The notes below the pieces were generated by a model, which saw only the letters and a list, made by a program, of their open reading frames with translations, was not told where the DNA came from and did no database searches. Source: Henckelia pumila (Eukaryota > Streptophyta > Magnoliopsida > Lamiales > Gesneriaceae). From it: a stretch of DNA of 64,000 bases. The stretch lies in contig NC_133122.1 of assembly GCF_033568475.1 (NCBI RefSeq), positions 5,999,063 to 6,063,062 of the forward strand. The letters run 5' to 3'. The translations under genes and the position numbers were made by a program. Shown piece after piece: positions 33,291-44,980 of this stretch (position 1 is the first letter of the stretch; each line of letters begins with the position of its first letter).

Positions 33291-34682
33291 ATAATTCAAT
33301 ACAAATGTAGTTATAGAGTTATACAATATTCGAACTAATAGAACATGCTCCATACAAGAGTTCAACTTCTAACAACAACGAGTCCTCATTTCTATCATAT
33401 CAACACCTAGCCATGCGATCTCTGACTCGGTCCTGCCCCACCTGTTGCCAAGCACACACACAAAGATAAGACAACAGCCGGATAAACCGGTGAGAATAAC
33501 TCCCAGTATAAGAGACAAACATGCTATATCAAATAACCATCTCAAGTAATGATATAAAAAACTCACACATAATCAAATGAAAGTGCAATGAATGCATTAC
33601 TTCAAATCTCTAGATTATCAAGCTCAGATAATCAAAATGCATCTCGTCTCTTCTTTTCTTCGGTTGGGATCCCAAGGATAAAATATCACAACGATCACAT
33701 CGAACTCCCCTTTCGAGGAGGATTATGTATATTTCAATCCTCTAGACTTCGGAGGATTATAGAGAGTTAAATCTTGCAATTGTAGTAATTCGCCTACAAA
33801 GCCACTCAACTATAATCCCAAGAACGTCTAATTCAAAATGAAACAATCATTTGGCTCAATATGAATGCATGTGAATTCTAATACATTCAATCAATAAACT
33901 CAATTAGTTCACATAAACATGCAAGTATGTGATTTCTCGAGGACACTCGAATCAATCCGGATTCTAGTTAATCGTCCTATTCTTTCCAATATCGTCTTAT
34001 ACCTTCTCGTTGATTCACAATCTTCAATCGGCTTCGATCTTTAAAACAATCCAAAGCTGCAACCTCGCAACTCCACTGGCTTCAATTCAATCTATAAAAG
34101 AAGCCACAAAGATCAATATCGACAATCCAAACTCCAATCAAACACGGTTCGATCAAATCGACGAAACGATATTCAAAACTCAAACTGACGACATAACGAC
34201 TATATTTTGATCAACCAAAAACACAGACAACATAATATCGATCCAATAAACTCATATCAAACATCAATCATCCAATACAACTCAAATCCAACAAATCCAA
34301 AACTCAAAATCTCAAAAATCATCAATAAAATCATAACAATTCCGAACGACGTTCTATCTCCGATCCGACAGAGAATAAACACTACCAAGTAGTTCAAGAA
34401 CAACGTCCCCGATTATCGTTCGATTCTATCAACTTCCAAAAAATCAAACTTCAAAGAAATAAGAGAAACTTAATTTAGAACGGAGCTCTCTCAGCCGTGA
34501 TCGTTAATATAACTTCAGAAATAATTCCTATCGGACGGATCGAGTCAAAACCGAAGTTTTAGAAGCTTGAAAAGCTTTTCCCACGCCTTCAATGGAGGAA
34601 CACGGCAAGGAGGAAGAAGATCGAACGATAAAAAAAAGTTAAGTCATGCTTATATATATGTTAAAGTCCAATTTTTCATTTT
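33291..34682 (-). repeat. G1-family LTR fragment
   Basis: It matches the middle and U3 part of the G1 and G2 LTRs, for example CTGACTCGGTCCTGCCCCAC, GCCGGATAAACCGGTGAGAA and TTCAATGGAGGA. It is truncated on the left by G5 and fades on the right at about 34682. It is clearly diverged from both other copies. Confidence 0.7.
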
Positions 34683-36240
34683 ATCTATTATTATATAGTA
34701 AAGATTCTATTATTATATAGTAAAGATTAATACATGAATATTATGTATTATATATGCAATACAATTAATTTTTTATGTTTTTAGTTTTGATATGCTCAAA
34801 ATAAATAAGACATGTTATATAAATAAAAAATACAATAATTTGAAAAATATAAATAAAATGTTAAACAAAACAAATAAGTATAATAAATAAAAACTCAAAG
34901 CACTAATATTTGACATGTATGAAATCGATAGCATAAGCAGACATCCCATTAAAGAGACTCACTGATCATATCAAACATTATCAAGCAATTAAGATAGTGG
35001 AAGCCAAAATCTATATACAAAATAAAAAATATTTACTCATACCGAAAATATAGTTTTTAATGTTTATCATTTGCAATCGTTTCACCCCTATAGCTAGATT
35101 CATTTTGTGATTTATAAAAAATTTACAAAAGAATAAATTACTGCATCCTCAGCCTTTTTTAGTATCTCAACCTGATAAGTCAATACCTGCATCTATCAAA
35201 TATTTTTATTTTTTCTTCTCTGTAGTAATATATTACGCAATTAAGCTTTTAGTAAATAAATGACATTCCAGGGTTGAATTTAAATTCAAGCTATATTTTT
35301 GTTAAAAAAAACTCACACAGTCACACATTATAGTAAACTACACACAAGCTTGTTGGCTGGTGGGCTTGACAGTGGCTTTGCTTGATGCAATTCATACGGT
35401 AGTTGCGGCTCTTCGTTTTTCTTCAGACATGCATTGCTTTCGTGGAAGCCAACATCTTAAAAATTCTATATGTGCAAAAATAATTTAATCAACAAACAAC
35501 CTATCATAAACAATATGGTTCGTGGGTATAAATCATGCATTATGTAAAAAAATTGATGAACTTGATTCTTGAAATATAAAAAATATATGGTACCAGCAAT
35601 ATACATTATAAGGACAATACTCATGTCAAAAATCCGTGACTTATAACTTGTTTATGAACTCTTCCAAAGTGGGGATCATTCGGTTCATCACCATTAAGCC
35701 AATCTGCATAGATATTCAGATTTGAAAATTCAGAAACTGTCAATCTTTCACCAATATTTCACAACAATTGTAAAGAAAAACGAAAGAGCAATTAACAAAT
35801 CAATAAAATTAATCCGAGTGTAATAATGATAATTGGGGGGAGGGGAAAAGAAGACACCAAAACAACAGAAGCACCGGGCGCGTATATATTCTTGCCTTAT
35901 AGTTACCGGAGGGGAGACTTGCGATCGATCTTCTTTGTTTTGTGGACTTTCAGAATTGAACTATTAGATTATTTTATGGTTTTGACAAAGAGATATTTAT
36001 AGTTTGGGAGACATGAGGAGAGGGATAAGAAACGTGGGAAGAACAAAAAGGAACGTGGAATTGACAAAAGGTCCGTTAGTTCGGAGACGTGGGGTAGTGA
36101 GTAAACATGGAAAATAAGGGCATTTTAGGTATACTCAAAAATAGACCAAGACACCAATTAGTTTTTATAAGGTGTTTAGGTTTAATAAAATAGTAAAGAT
36201 ATCAATTATTATACTTGCAATTAAACATGAGAATAAATGT
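34683..36240. other. Non-LTR DNA with gene-like content
   Basis: It begins with a 22-bp tandem duplication (TCTATTATTATATAGTAAAGAT twice, about 34683-34727); a related TTTAATAAAATAGTAAAGAT recurs near 36187. These could be termini of a Helitron or other non-LTR element, but no diagnostic end is proved. Most of the interior is AT-rich. The gene-like parts are listed separately. Confidence 0.4.
35392..35703 (-). pseudogene. Unrecognised gene-like fragment, two possible exons
   Basis: On the minus strand a stretch at 35648-35703 follows a CTATGCAG acceptor and contains an ATG at 35694. It ends before a GTTATAAG donor. A second stretch at 35392-35455 follows a TTTTTAAG acceptor. Joined, the two keep one frame of 36 codons to a TGA. 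A TATA-like CTATAAATAT lies upstream at 35993-36002, and a possible 5'-UTR donor at about 35910. I do not recognise the product. It could be the 5' end of a host gene carried by a transposon, or chance. Another exon-like open stretch lies near 35110-35190 on the same strand. Confidence 0.3.
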
Positions 36241-37106
36241 GGTTATATTGAAGAATGGACTCCTCACACCTACCACTAATGAGATGCTTGGAAGCAGAAC
36301 CATGCAAAGCCATTTCTTGAGGTATATGCGGAGGGTCAATACATAAAAATTTAATGTCATTTAAACAGTTTATGTGGAGGGTCTGTGCACCAAAACATGA
36401 AGGGAGGCATAAGAGGGTAGGAAAATGGAGGAAATAATGAGTTACAAAAAAGAGAATTCACAATGAAAGCTATATATTTATAATAATAAATATAATAGTA
36501 GATTTTACTTGAATTTGAAAACTCTATATATGTCTTGCTTGTAAAGAAAATTCATTCAAAAATTAATAATATTTAGTTTCATATTTCTTCTCTCAATAAA
36601 GTTGAGTTTTTATTACTTCTTTTCAAACTCCCATTCTGCTGTAGAAGCTTTAATTGTTTAAACAATTAGTAAATCTCTCATAAATGATGTTCCATATCGT
36701 TGATATCATTTTGTCCGTACGAGAAAGCGTAATGACTATTGTTCTCTCTATCACTTGTTGGTATAGAATGCATGATGCCTTTTGTCCTCATTATCACCTT
36801 TATCATAAAAGATTCATAACATAATTAAGTCCGATTAGTGGAGATCCAAATGGAGATTACATAGAAGGATTTCCTATCGGCCCCTTTGTTTTTCACTTTA
36901 ATCATGACAAATTCATAACTTAGTTAAGTCCTAATATTGCTTCAGTGATTATGCTAACGTTTCTTATCAAAACAGCATGTTAATTTATTCTAAATAGTAT
37001 TTATACGATTCTATGTTGAAATTTTGAGCAGCCAATGTGTGTCAAGAATAACAAATTGTGGAGGCATTTTTTTCCACAAGCACTTACATGAAATTCACCT
37101 TTTCAG
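36241..37106. other. AT-rich DNA without recognised feature
   Basis: I found no coding exon, terminal repeat or RNA gene here. It presumably includes intron sequence of the quinone oxidoreductase fragment that follows, since a pyrimidine-rich acceptor lies at its right end. Confidence 0.4.
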
Positions 37107-37603
37107 GTGTTGATTTGGTTCTTGATTACGGAGCTTCCGATCTTCAGAGAAATGTTGATTGCTGTTGTATCTCGGGTAAGGTTGTCATTGTGGATTTGCA
37201 TGGAATGGAATCTGGTAGTGTAGATCTTGCTATACTACAAGAAAAGCAGGTTGAAATTAAAGGTAAAAATTATCAGCTTCATTGTAATAGTGCTTATTCT
37301 TGGCGTAGAAAGGGTTACCCCAATTTTGTTTTAGTGTACGTTTTATTATTTTTGTAGTTACTATTTTCAGTTTTCAATCTACAATCCAAGAATTTCGGTT
37401 ATAAAGCTTCTGTGATTACTGAACTGAGAACCCATTTGTGGCCTGCTGTTCTTCAACAAAAAGTTGTTCCTGCAATTGAGCATCGTTTTCCAGTGATTGA
37501 ATCTCAGAAAGCTCTGAACCTTTTAAGGAAAGATGATAGTGCTGGGAAAAGTATTGTGCATATGAATTTTGGGGAGACCAGTGGCCATCGTAAAATGTAC
37601 TAA
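37107..37603 (+). pseudogene. NAD(P)H:quinone oxidoreductase (PIG3/zeta-crystallin-like), last two exons only
   Basis: Two exon-like blocks encode the C-terminal part of a medium-chain reductase that reduces quinones with NADPH. Exon A (37107-37262) follows a TTTTCAG acceptor and ends at AAG|GTAAAA; it reads GVDLVLDYGASDLQRNVD, matching the family's GVDVILD...QRNVD segment. Exon B (37371-37603) follows CTATTTTCAG and reads YKASVITELRTHLWPAV, then a segment like FPVIESQKAL..GKSIVHM, ending in TAA. Splicing of the 108-bp intron keeps the frame. The GroES-like domain and the nucleotide-binding GxGxxG are absent, so no working enzyme can be made. Some residues look degraded (HGMESGS for the usual GxxGG). 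The fragment lies between transposons and may be captured or stranded. Confidence 0.72.
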
Positions 37604-38285
37604 ATGAATCACGTCTTATATCACAAATGCAAGGAAATTACACTCTGTTTTCCCCTTTTGCATCTAAACTGGGAACATCTATTTCACAGTTTTTTATGAG
37701 TTTTAATTTTAATTAATTCCATGTGCTTTTTTTACGAGGGAGAAGGGGATCGAACTTATTTTTATTTTAATGTGGGTCATGCTATACTTTGGGTTTGACC
37801 AATGATCACTTTCTGTCACATATTGGTCTTTGTAGCTGCTTTTTTTTGTTTGATTTGTGAAATTCAGATCAATTGTGCATCCAAGTGCCTTGTCTCAGTG
37901 TTTTTAGAAAGGGACCGACCGGTTCGACCGAGAACCAGTCGCTGGATCTGTTCGAAACTCCACCAAGAACCGGAAAACAGGTCTCACTGGTCAGAACCGG
38001 TCAAAACCGGTCAAAAACCAGTTGGACCGGTCAAGAACGGGGAAACCAGTTGGACCGGTTTTTCGAATTTTTTAATTTTTTTTTTAAATTATTTATTTTT
38101 TAAAAAAAAACTTTAAATTTGATATTTCTTTATATATATGCATGATAATTTGAAATTTGTGCTTCATTAAAAATATTATTTGAATAATTATTGATTTTTT
38201 AAAAACTAAACAATTCATTATTTGAATAATTTATAACTATAATTGATATTTTAAATATATTTATATATTTATTTAGCTTTCAAAC
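37604..38285. repeat. Intergenic DNA with ACCGGT-rich block
   Basis: Mostly AT-rich. At about 37905-38065 there are about seven close variants of GACCGGTC/AACCGGTC, including ACCAGTTGGACCGGT twice. Such blocks recur in plant MITE-like repeats, but I found no clear terminal repeats. E3 begins at 38286. Confidence 0.5.
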
Positions 38286-40128
38286 TGTTGGAGAACGCGG
38301 CGATCAGATCAATTATGATTGATACCCGGTGCAGCGGAAGTTTAAAATTTTTGTATGGAACGATTCCATAATAGGTATCAACCTTACGATTAAATTGTGT
38401 GTGTGTAAAAATTAAATAATGATTATAAATTTTTACCTCAATCTCGAATCGAGATTTTGGACACCAACAGATTGCTCAACTCTTGTTGTATATCCCTGGA
38501 ACTGATGGACGAACTGTTCTTCAATCAGGTCCACGAACGAATATTTAATCCCTCTGATAGATTGCACTAGAAAATCTATCAGAAGTTTCTACGAAGAGAT
38601 TAACGAATTTGATCCGTTAAACCAGACTGCAATTCAAAATTCACAGACTGGATTTTACCGAGCAGAGGGGAGAGGGGTCGGCCACTTCAGAGAGAAAAAC
38701 AGGGTTTTTTCGAAAATTGTGACCTTGTTGTGTGTAATTTCTGTACTGCAATAACTTATTTATAATGTAGGCCACTAACAGCTTAGGGCCCATTAGTCAT
38801 AAGTTCAAGCCCGACAAGCAAAGCCCGCATGTTCAAAAATTAATATAAAATTCATCGTGACTCCGATTGATAAACCGATTTCACCAATGTGCACAGAAAC
38901 CATTTCTGCACCTTTTAAAGTCAAGATAAATTTTTCTGAATCCGAATTCAGTGGTTTCCAAAAATGTCCATCCCTATGTCATTTTAGGAAATCTTACTCC
39001 TCTACTCATAATTAAGAAGTCCAACTTCTTTGTTCATTAAATTTAACTCTTTAAATTTAACTATCTCAACGGGGATTAAAAATCCATTACACTGTGTGAC
39101 CCTCAATGGTTCAGGGATACAGCTAGTCGTGGGCTCACAACTCCTTGTGACTCGAAACAACAATTTCCGACTTGCCCATCGAATCATGGTAAGAGCGCCT
39201 AGCAACATCGCCCCATGATTCCCTAGGTAACACTGATAGTGCCTACAAGAACCAATAGATTTTGGTTAGCGTACAGTACGGTCCCTTCATCCATATATCC
39301 CGATCGAATCAACAACCATTGGTATATCGAGAGTCGTTCGAGATTCGATAACTATGCAATGCATCTTGAAGATCAAATAGTGACATCGCATTTGCTACTA
39401 AGAAACCATTTCTTAAATCACATCATGTACTCTGGCCAGAGATTCGTCACACTAATATCTCCTCAGATCGCATAGGATATCCACACTCGCAAGTATGTGG
39501 TGAATCCTTGACAACAAAGCATCGACTCCTATATGTGTTGTAATTGTACCCAATCCCGACACCTGATGACCCCAATAGAGTCGGTAAACGAGTCAAAGCA
39601 CAGTACTAGCATATAGAGTCTCAATGATGTTTCAAGTAGTAAGGACTAATGGTGTACAACCAAAACCGCGGACTTTCTCCACTCGATAAGTGATAACCAC
39701 TTGGAAAGTCCGGATAGGGTAGTTCGATCATTCATCGTATGAATATCCATTTGCATGCTTCGAACATCTCTATGTTCCTTACCAATGAAACGTGGTACTC
39801 TGCATCGCAAATGCTAGTCTCAAACTCGAGCGATCCTTATCCTTATTTTCGGACGGCTCAATCGACTAGGAACAGTTTAGAATATACAGTGACTATAAGA
39901 TGTGTTTCATGATAGACATCTCCATGTTCTACCACATCTTACATACACTATAGTATATTCAAGGTCTTTATCAAAACAACAATATTATATCACAATATAA
40001 CAATATGAAGAAAGATAAAGTCATTGCCATTAATAAAAGTGTAAATTATATTAAACAAAAGATTGTTTATACAAAGAGTCATCAAAGCCCTTAGCCACAA
40101 GTTGGCTCACCGGGCACCCACTCTTTCA
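38286..40128 (-). repeat. 3' LTR of E3
   Basis: A 1843-bp C1 LTR from TGTTGGAGAACG to CTCTTTCA, followed by the polypurine-tract complement ATCTCCCACTTG. It is more diverged than the E2 pair. Confidence 0.9.
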
Positions 40129-40142
40129 ATCTCCCACTTGCC

Positions 40143-41288
40143 CTATAGCCAACTAGTCATACTACGTAGACCCATTGCTTCGCGATGTTTGTCAAATAAT
40201 GGTCCTGGCAAGGGCTTAGTAAGTGGATCAGCGATATTGTCTGCAGAGGCCACTCTTTCGACAGTGATGTCTCCTCTTTCCACAATCTCCCGGATGATGT
40301 GGTATTTCCTCAGTACGTGTTTGGATCTTTGATGACACCTTGGTTCCTTTGCCTGAGCAACGACACCCATGTTGTCACAGTACACCGGGACTGGACCAAC
40401 AACTTCAGGAATAACGCCCAACTCTTGGACGAAATTCCTCATCCAAACTGCCTCTTTAGCAGCAGCTGATGCTGCAATGTATTCAGCTTCAGTGGTGGAA
40501 TCCGCTGTGGTGTCCTGCTTGGAACTCTTCCAAGAGACAGCACCGCCATTGAGCATGAACACAAATCCAGAGGTTGACTTCGAGTCATCCACGTCACTTT
40601 GGAAGCTAGAGTCGGTATAGCCTTCCAATTTTAGTTCTCTTCCTCCATATACCATGAACATATTCTTAGTACTTCGTAAGTACTTAAGAATGTCCTTCAC
40701 GGCTTTCCAATGCATTTGACCGAGATTAGCTTGATATCTGCTCGTGACACTCAGATCAAATGCTACATCTGGTCTGGTAGATATCATCCCATACATGATA
40801 CTACCTATGGCTGACGCATATGGTACATGTGTCATTTTCTCTATCTCTTCATCAGTCTTGGGACACATAGACTTGGATAGAGAAACTCCATGACACATGG
40901 GTAGATGTCCTCTCTTGGACCCATCCATTGAAAACCGTTTCAATATGGTGTCGATGTAGGTTGATTGAGTGAGCCCTATCATTCTCTTAGATCTATCTCT
41001 ATAGATTTGTATCCCTAGAATATAGGATGCCTCACCCAAATCCTTCATCGAGAATCTACCTGATAACCATATCTTTGTTGACTGCAACATCCCTACATCA
41101 TTCCCAATGAGTAAGATGTCATCAACATAAAGTACTAAGAATGTCACAGCATCCTTAACTACTTTCTTGTACACGCATGGTTCCTCCGGATTCTTGATGA
41201 AACCAAAATCTTTTATTGTTTCATCAAATTTCTGGTTCCAACTTCTTGATGCTTGTTTTAGACCATAAATTGATCTCTGAGCTTGCAT
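40143..41288 (-). pseudogene. Copia RT-RNase H segment of E3
   Basis: 381 codons covering the second half of reverse transcriptase and RNase H. RT shows SIYGLKQASRSWNQKF and the catalytic YVDD in VLYVDDILLIGND. RNase H shows GYTDSSFQ, TEAEYIAA and YCDN. The natural upstream part is in another frame because one A is missing near 41280 compared with E2. It ends at the normal stop, next to the polypurine tract. It is part of one original gag-pol gene with the next entry. Confidence 0.88.
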
Positions 41289-43792
41289 ACCTTATGCTCG
41301 CTTCCCATGGATGTGAACCCCTCAGGCTGCTTCATATAGATTTCTTCCTTAATGTCTCCATTAAGAAAAGCAGTCTTCACATCCATTTGCCATATCTCAT
41401 AGTCATACCATGCAGCTATGGCAATAAGGATTCTTATGGACTTGAACATTGCAACTGGTGAAAAAGTTTCATCATAGTCAACTCCTTGTCTTTGAGTATA
41501 ACCTTTTGCCACCAATCGCGCCTTGTAGGTCAATACCTTACCCACAGGCGTGTCCAGCAATGGTTCCTGAGGTGTAGGATCGTTATTTTGTATTTCGGGT
41601 TCTTCTCGAATTTCTTCGAGTTCCATCATCTCGCCTTTCTTATCCAATAAGAACTCCTTCTCCAAGAAGGTGGCATTCCTTGAAACAAACACCTTTGTTT
41701 CAGCAGGATAATAGAAATAATATCCGATTGAATTCTTCGGATACCCTACAAAATAACATAAGCTGGATCGACTATCCAATTTATCTCCCACTGTCCGCTT
41801 CACATAAGCAGGACATCCCCAAATCCTCAAGTACGAATACTTAGGAGTTTTGTCATTCCATAACTCGTATGGTGTTTTGTCCACTGCTTTAGTGTGGACG
41901 TTGTTCAACAACAATACCGCCGTTTCAAGCGCATAGCCCCAAAACGAAGGTGGAAGCTCAGTGAAGCTCATCATGGACCGAACCATGTCCAACAAAGTTC
42001 GATTACGACGCTCCGATACACCATTAAGCTGTGGTGTCATAGGAGGAGTCCACTGAGAGAGAATCCCATTCTCTTTTAGATAGTCCAAAAACTCGGTACT
42101 CAAGTATTCTCCACCTCGATCCGATCGAAGTGCTTTAATACTTTTACCTAGCTTGTTTTCTACTTCAGCCTTGAATTCTTTGAACTTTTCAAATGCTTCA
42201 GACTTATATTTCATTAAATATAAATACCCATACCTTGAATAATCATCAGTAAAGGTAATGAAGTAGGTGTGGCCATATTGAGTCCCAACTCTAAATGGAC
42301 CACAAACATCTGTATGGATCAAATCCAACAGATTTTGACTACGCTCAGGTTTCCCCTTAAAAGGAGATTTAGTCATTTTTCCTTTTAGGCAGGATTCACA
42401 AGTAGGTAGAGAGTTAATATCAGACATATCAAACATGCCCTCTCCCACTAGCTTGTTCATCCTCCTTGAGGAAATATGACCTAGCCTAGCGTGCCAAAGG
42501 TTTGCCGGGTTTTGGCTATCGATTTTCCTTTTGTTTGTTGTTGCCGGTTTATCAACATAATTTATTGGAACGTCTTTTAGTTTTAAGTTGTATAGATCGT
42601 TTTCAAGTTGTCCATTTCCAATCAAACATTCATTCTTGTAAATATTGCAAATCCCATTCACAAAATTGCAAGAATAACCATCTCTATCAAGCATAGAAAC
42701 AGAAATAATGTTTTTAATCAAATCCGGAACAAATAAAACATCTCTTAAAAGTAACTTAAAACCGTTCTGCAAAATTAAATAAACATCTCCCACGGCTTTT
42801 GCTTCAACTCTGGAACCATTTCCGAGCCTCAGCTGGGTCTCACCCATCCTAAGCCTGCGACTTCTTGTCATCACCTGCAAATCATTGCAAATGTGAGATC
42901 CACATCCGGTATCCAATACCCAAGAAGTAGTATTAAGTGAAACATTTATTTTAATATAGAACATACCCTTTGCAGTTCGCAACTGCTCTAGATATTCCTT
43001 GCAGTTACGCTTCCAATGACCGGGCTTCTTGCAGTAATGGCAAACATCCTTGGATTTTTCCATGTTTGAAGCCTTTGTCTTGTACTTCTTCTCGGGTTCG
43101 ATTTTCTTGGGTGGGGCAGAACGTTTCTTACCCTTTGTACTTGGCCCCTTCTTAGCAGAAGAAGAGGAGCCCACCAAGAAAGCCGGTTTATCCTTCTTTA
43201 ATGTGGATTCATATGTCACAAGCATATTGACCATCTCTTCAAGGGAGGCCTCTATCTTGTTCATATTGAAATTTACCACAAATCCGTCAAACGAAGAAGG
43301 AAGAGACAGAAGTAGTAAGTCCACGTTGAGTTCATGCTCCAACACCAAATCAAGGGTTACCAACTTCTGTATGAGCCAAATCACTTGTACCCCATGATCA
43401 CGGACCGAAGTCCCTTCACGCATGCGACACGTCATTAGCTCCTTTACAGTAGCGAACCTTTCAGCCCTCGATTGAGCCCCAAAAAGTTCCTTGAGTTGAA
43501 CGTGAATGTCAGCAGCATTCACGGTGTCCTCAAATCGCCTCTGGAGTTCATCAGACATCGAGGCTTGCATATAGCATTTGGTCTTGATATCATGGTCCCA
43601 CCATGTATCAAGCTTGGCTAACTCCTCCGGACTTACGTCAGCTGGTGCTTCCTTCGGAGGAGATTTTTCTAACACGTAGAGCATCTTCTCCGAAGTCAAG
43701 AAAATCTTCAACTTACGGAATCATTCCGTATAGTTTGCTCCAGTCAACTTATTTTGTTCGAGGATCGAGAAAAGTGGATTACGCGAATTCAT
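41258..43792 (-). pseudogene. Copia gag-protease-integrase-RT segment of E3
   Basis: The gag ATG equivalent to that of E2 is at 43792, but codon 24 is TGA (43721-43723) where E2 has TGG. The long frame therefore opens only after it, with a Met at 43711. It encodes the Gag domain, an intact zinc knuckle (CHYCKKPGHWKRNC), protease (WVLDTGCGSH), the pre-integrase zinc segment (LWHARLGHIS..CESC), and integrase with DVCGP, SDRGGEY and VSERRNRT. Against E2, 264 bp are missing at about 41545, removing 88 residues at the RT start without shifting the frame. It ends out of frame at 41258 because of the 1-bp deletion near 41280. Confidence 0.88.
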
Positions 43793-44980
43793 CTTATGAA
43801 ATACTGAAAAGAAACAGACAAATATCAGTGATTATTTAAGCAATTTACTAAGACATAAAATAGGCGAAATTTATTTTATGAATCCCACTCCCACTATTTT
43901 AACGATTTCACTACCCTCTAGTGAAAACGGGAAACTGTTTTCCTTAGTGAGAACATGGAGTCCAATTGACAAACTTATGGTCCCGAATAATATCAGCCAA
44001 CCATAATTTTCAAAAGGTAGAGCCCAATTGCTTCCAAAGCAACCTCCATGTTTTTACCTCATGTCCAATAAGGGCCCAATAATATGACGCCGTTTATTGT
44101 GGCATGTCAAGATGACCCATCAATATTAAGTTGTGATGGACGGTTGCCATGTGGATCCCCCAATAATATGAGCCGATCCCATGGGAGTTCCACCCAACTT
44201 ACAACATGTGTCGATCCAATGTACAGCTTTCCGACGAACGGGCCCCCCCAATAATATGAGCCGCACCGTATCCGCGGGTAGCATCTCAAACATTGATCGT
44301 TGATGGAAGGTAGGAACATTTAAACAAATTTAAATTTCCTTTATTTATCTTGATATCAATTTAAAATGAGGGATTTTTTATTATAAAAATTTGTCTCATC
44401 ATTTTTAAAATTTTTGTATGCTTGCCGGATTCACACAATTATGTCTAAAACATGCATACAACAATAATATCACATATTATATAGGATGATCGATTCCATA
44501 TCTAATTGACTCGTGGTTGCCAATCACGAGTCTTAGTCCAATCCTATGTAATATGCAGTATGCAATGCAATCCTATTACATTTTGCTTCCAATTTACATT
44601 TCTTCTGTCTTTATTGTCTGCTGGGCCCACCTCCATCTTCAAATCTTGATCTCCCACTAAATCTAATGTATTTACAATAAATAACAATGACAAGTAGGGG
44701 ATACATTTTTAAGAGGTGGGAACGGGCCATAAACCAAGCCCACTTTTATTACATATGACATTCATATTGGGCCATAAACCAGGCCCATTAATAAAACCAA
44801 CAACAATAAAAACAAATGTAAATTCCTAACATACACCTACAAAATTGGTCATGGCAATCGATCATCCTTATCCAATAACATTAATTCAAAATTAATTTAT
44901 TGGATAACATGCAATGCCAATTTAAATTTAAAAGGATAAAATCATATTTTATACATAAAATCTTATTTTACATAATTTAT
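43793..44980 (-). other. E3 leader, truncated
   Basis: Colinear with the E1 and E2 leaders up to the first ATAAAATC palindromes, including the AATAATATGA motifs. It then changes abruptly to unrelated sequence at about 44980. Confidence 0.8.

Larger units (their letters stand above)
38286..44980 (-). mobile_element. C1 copia element E3, 5'-truncated
   Basis: It holds the 3' LTR (left), pol, gag and part of the leader. Similarity to E2 stops at about 44980 in the AT-rich leader, so the GC-rich array, PBS and 5' LTR are missing. Coding damage: a TGA near codon 24 of gag, a 264-bp deletion at the start of the RT domain, and a 1-bp deletion near 41280. Confidence 0.9.

Noticed and set aside
37225..37250. 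CTATACTACAAGAAAAG as the missing CACTA left terminus
   Set aside because: It lies inside the quinone oxidoreductase exon and is explained by the coding sequence; there are no ACTTCG subterminal repeats nearby.
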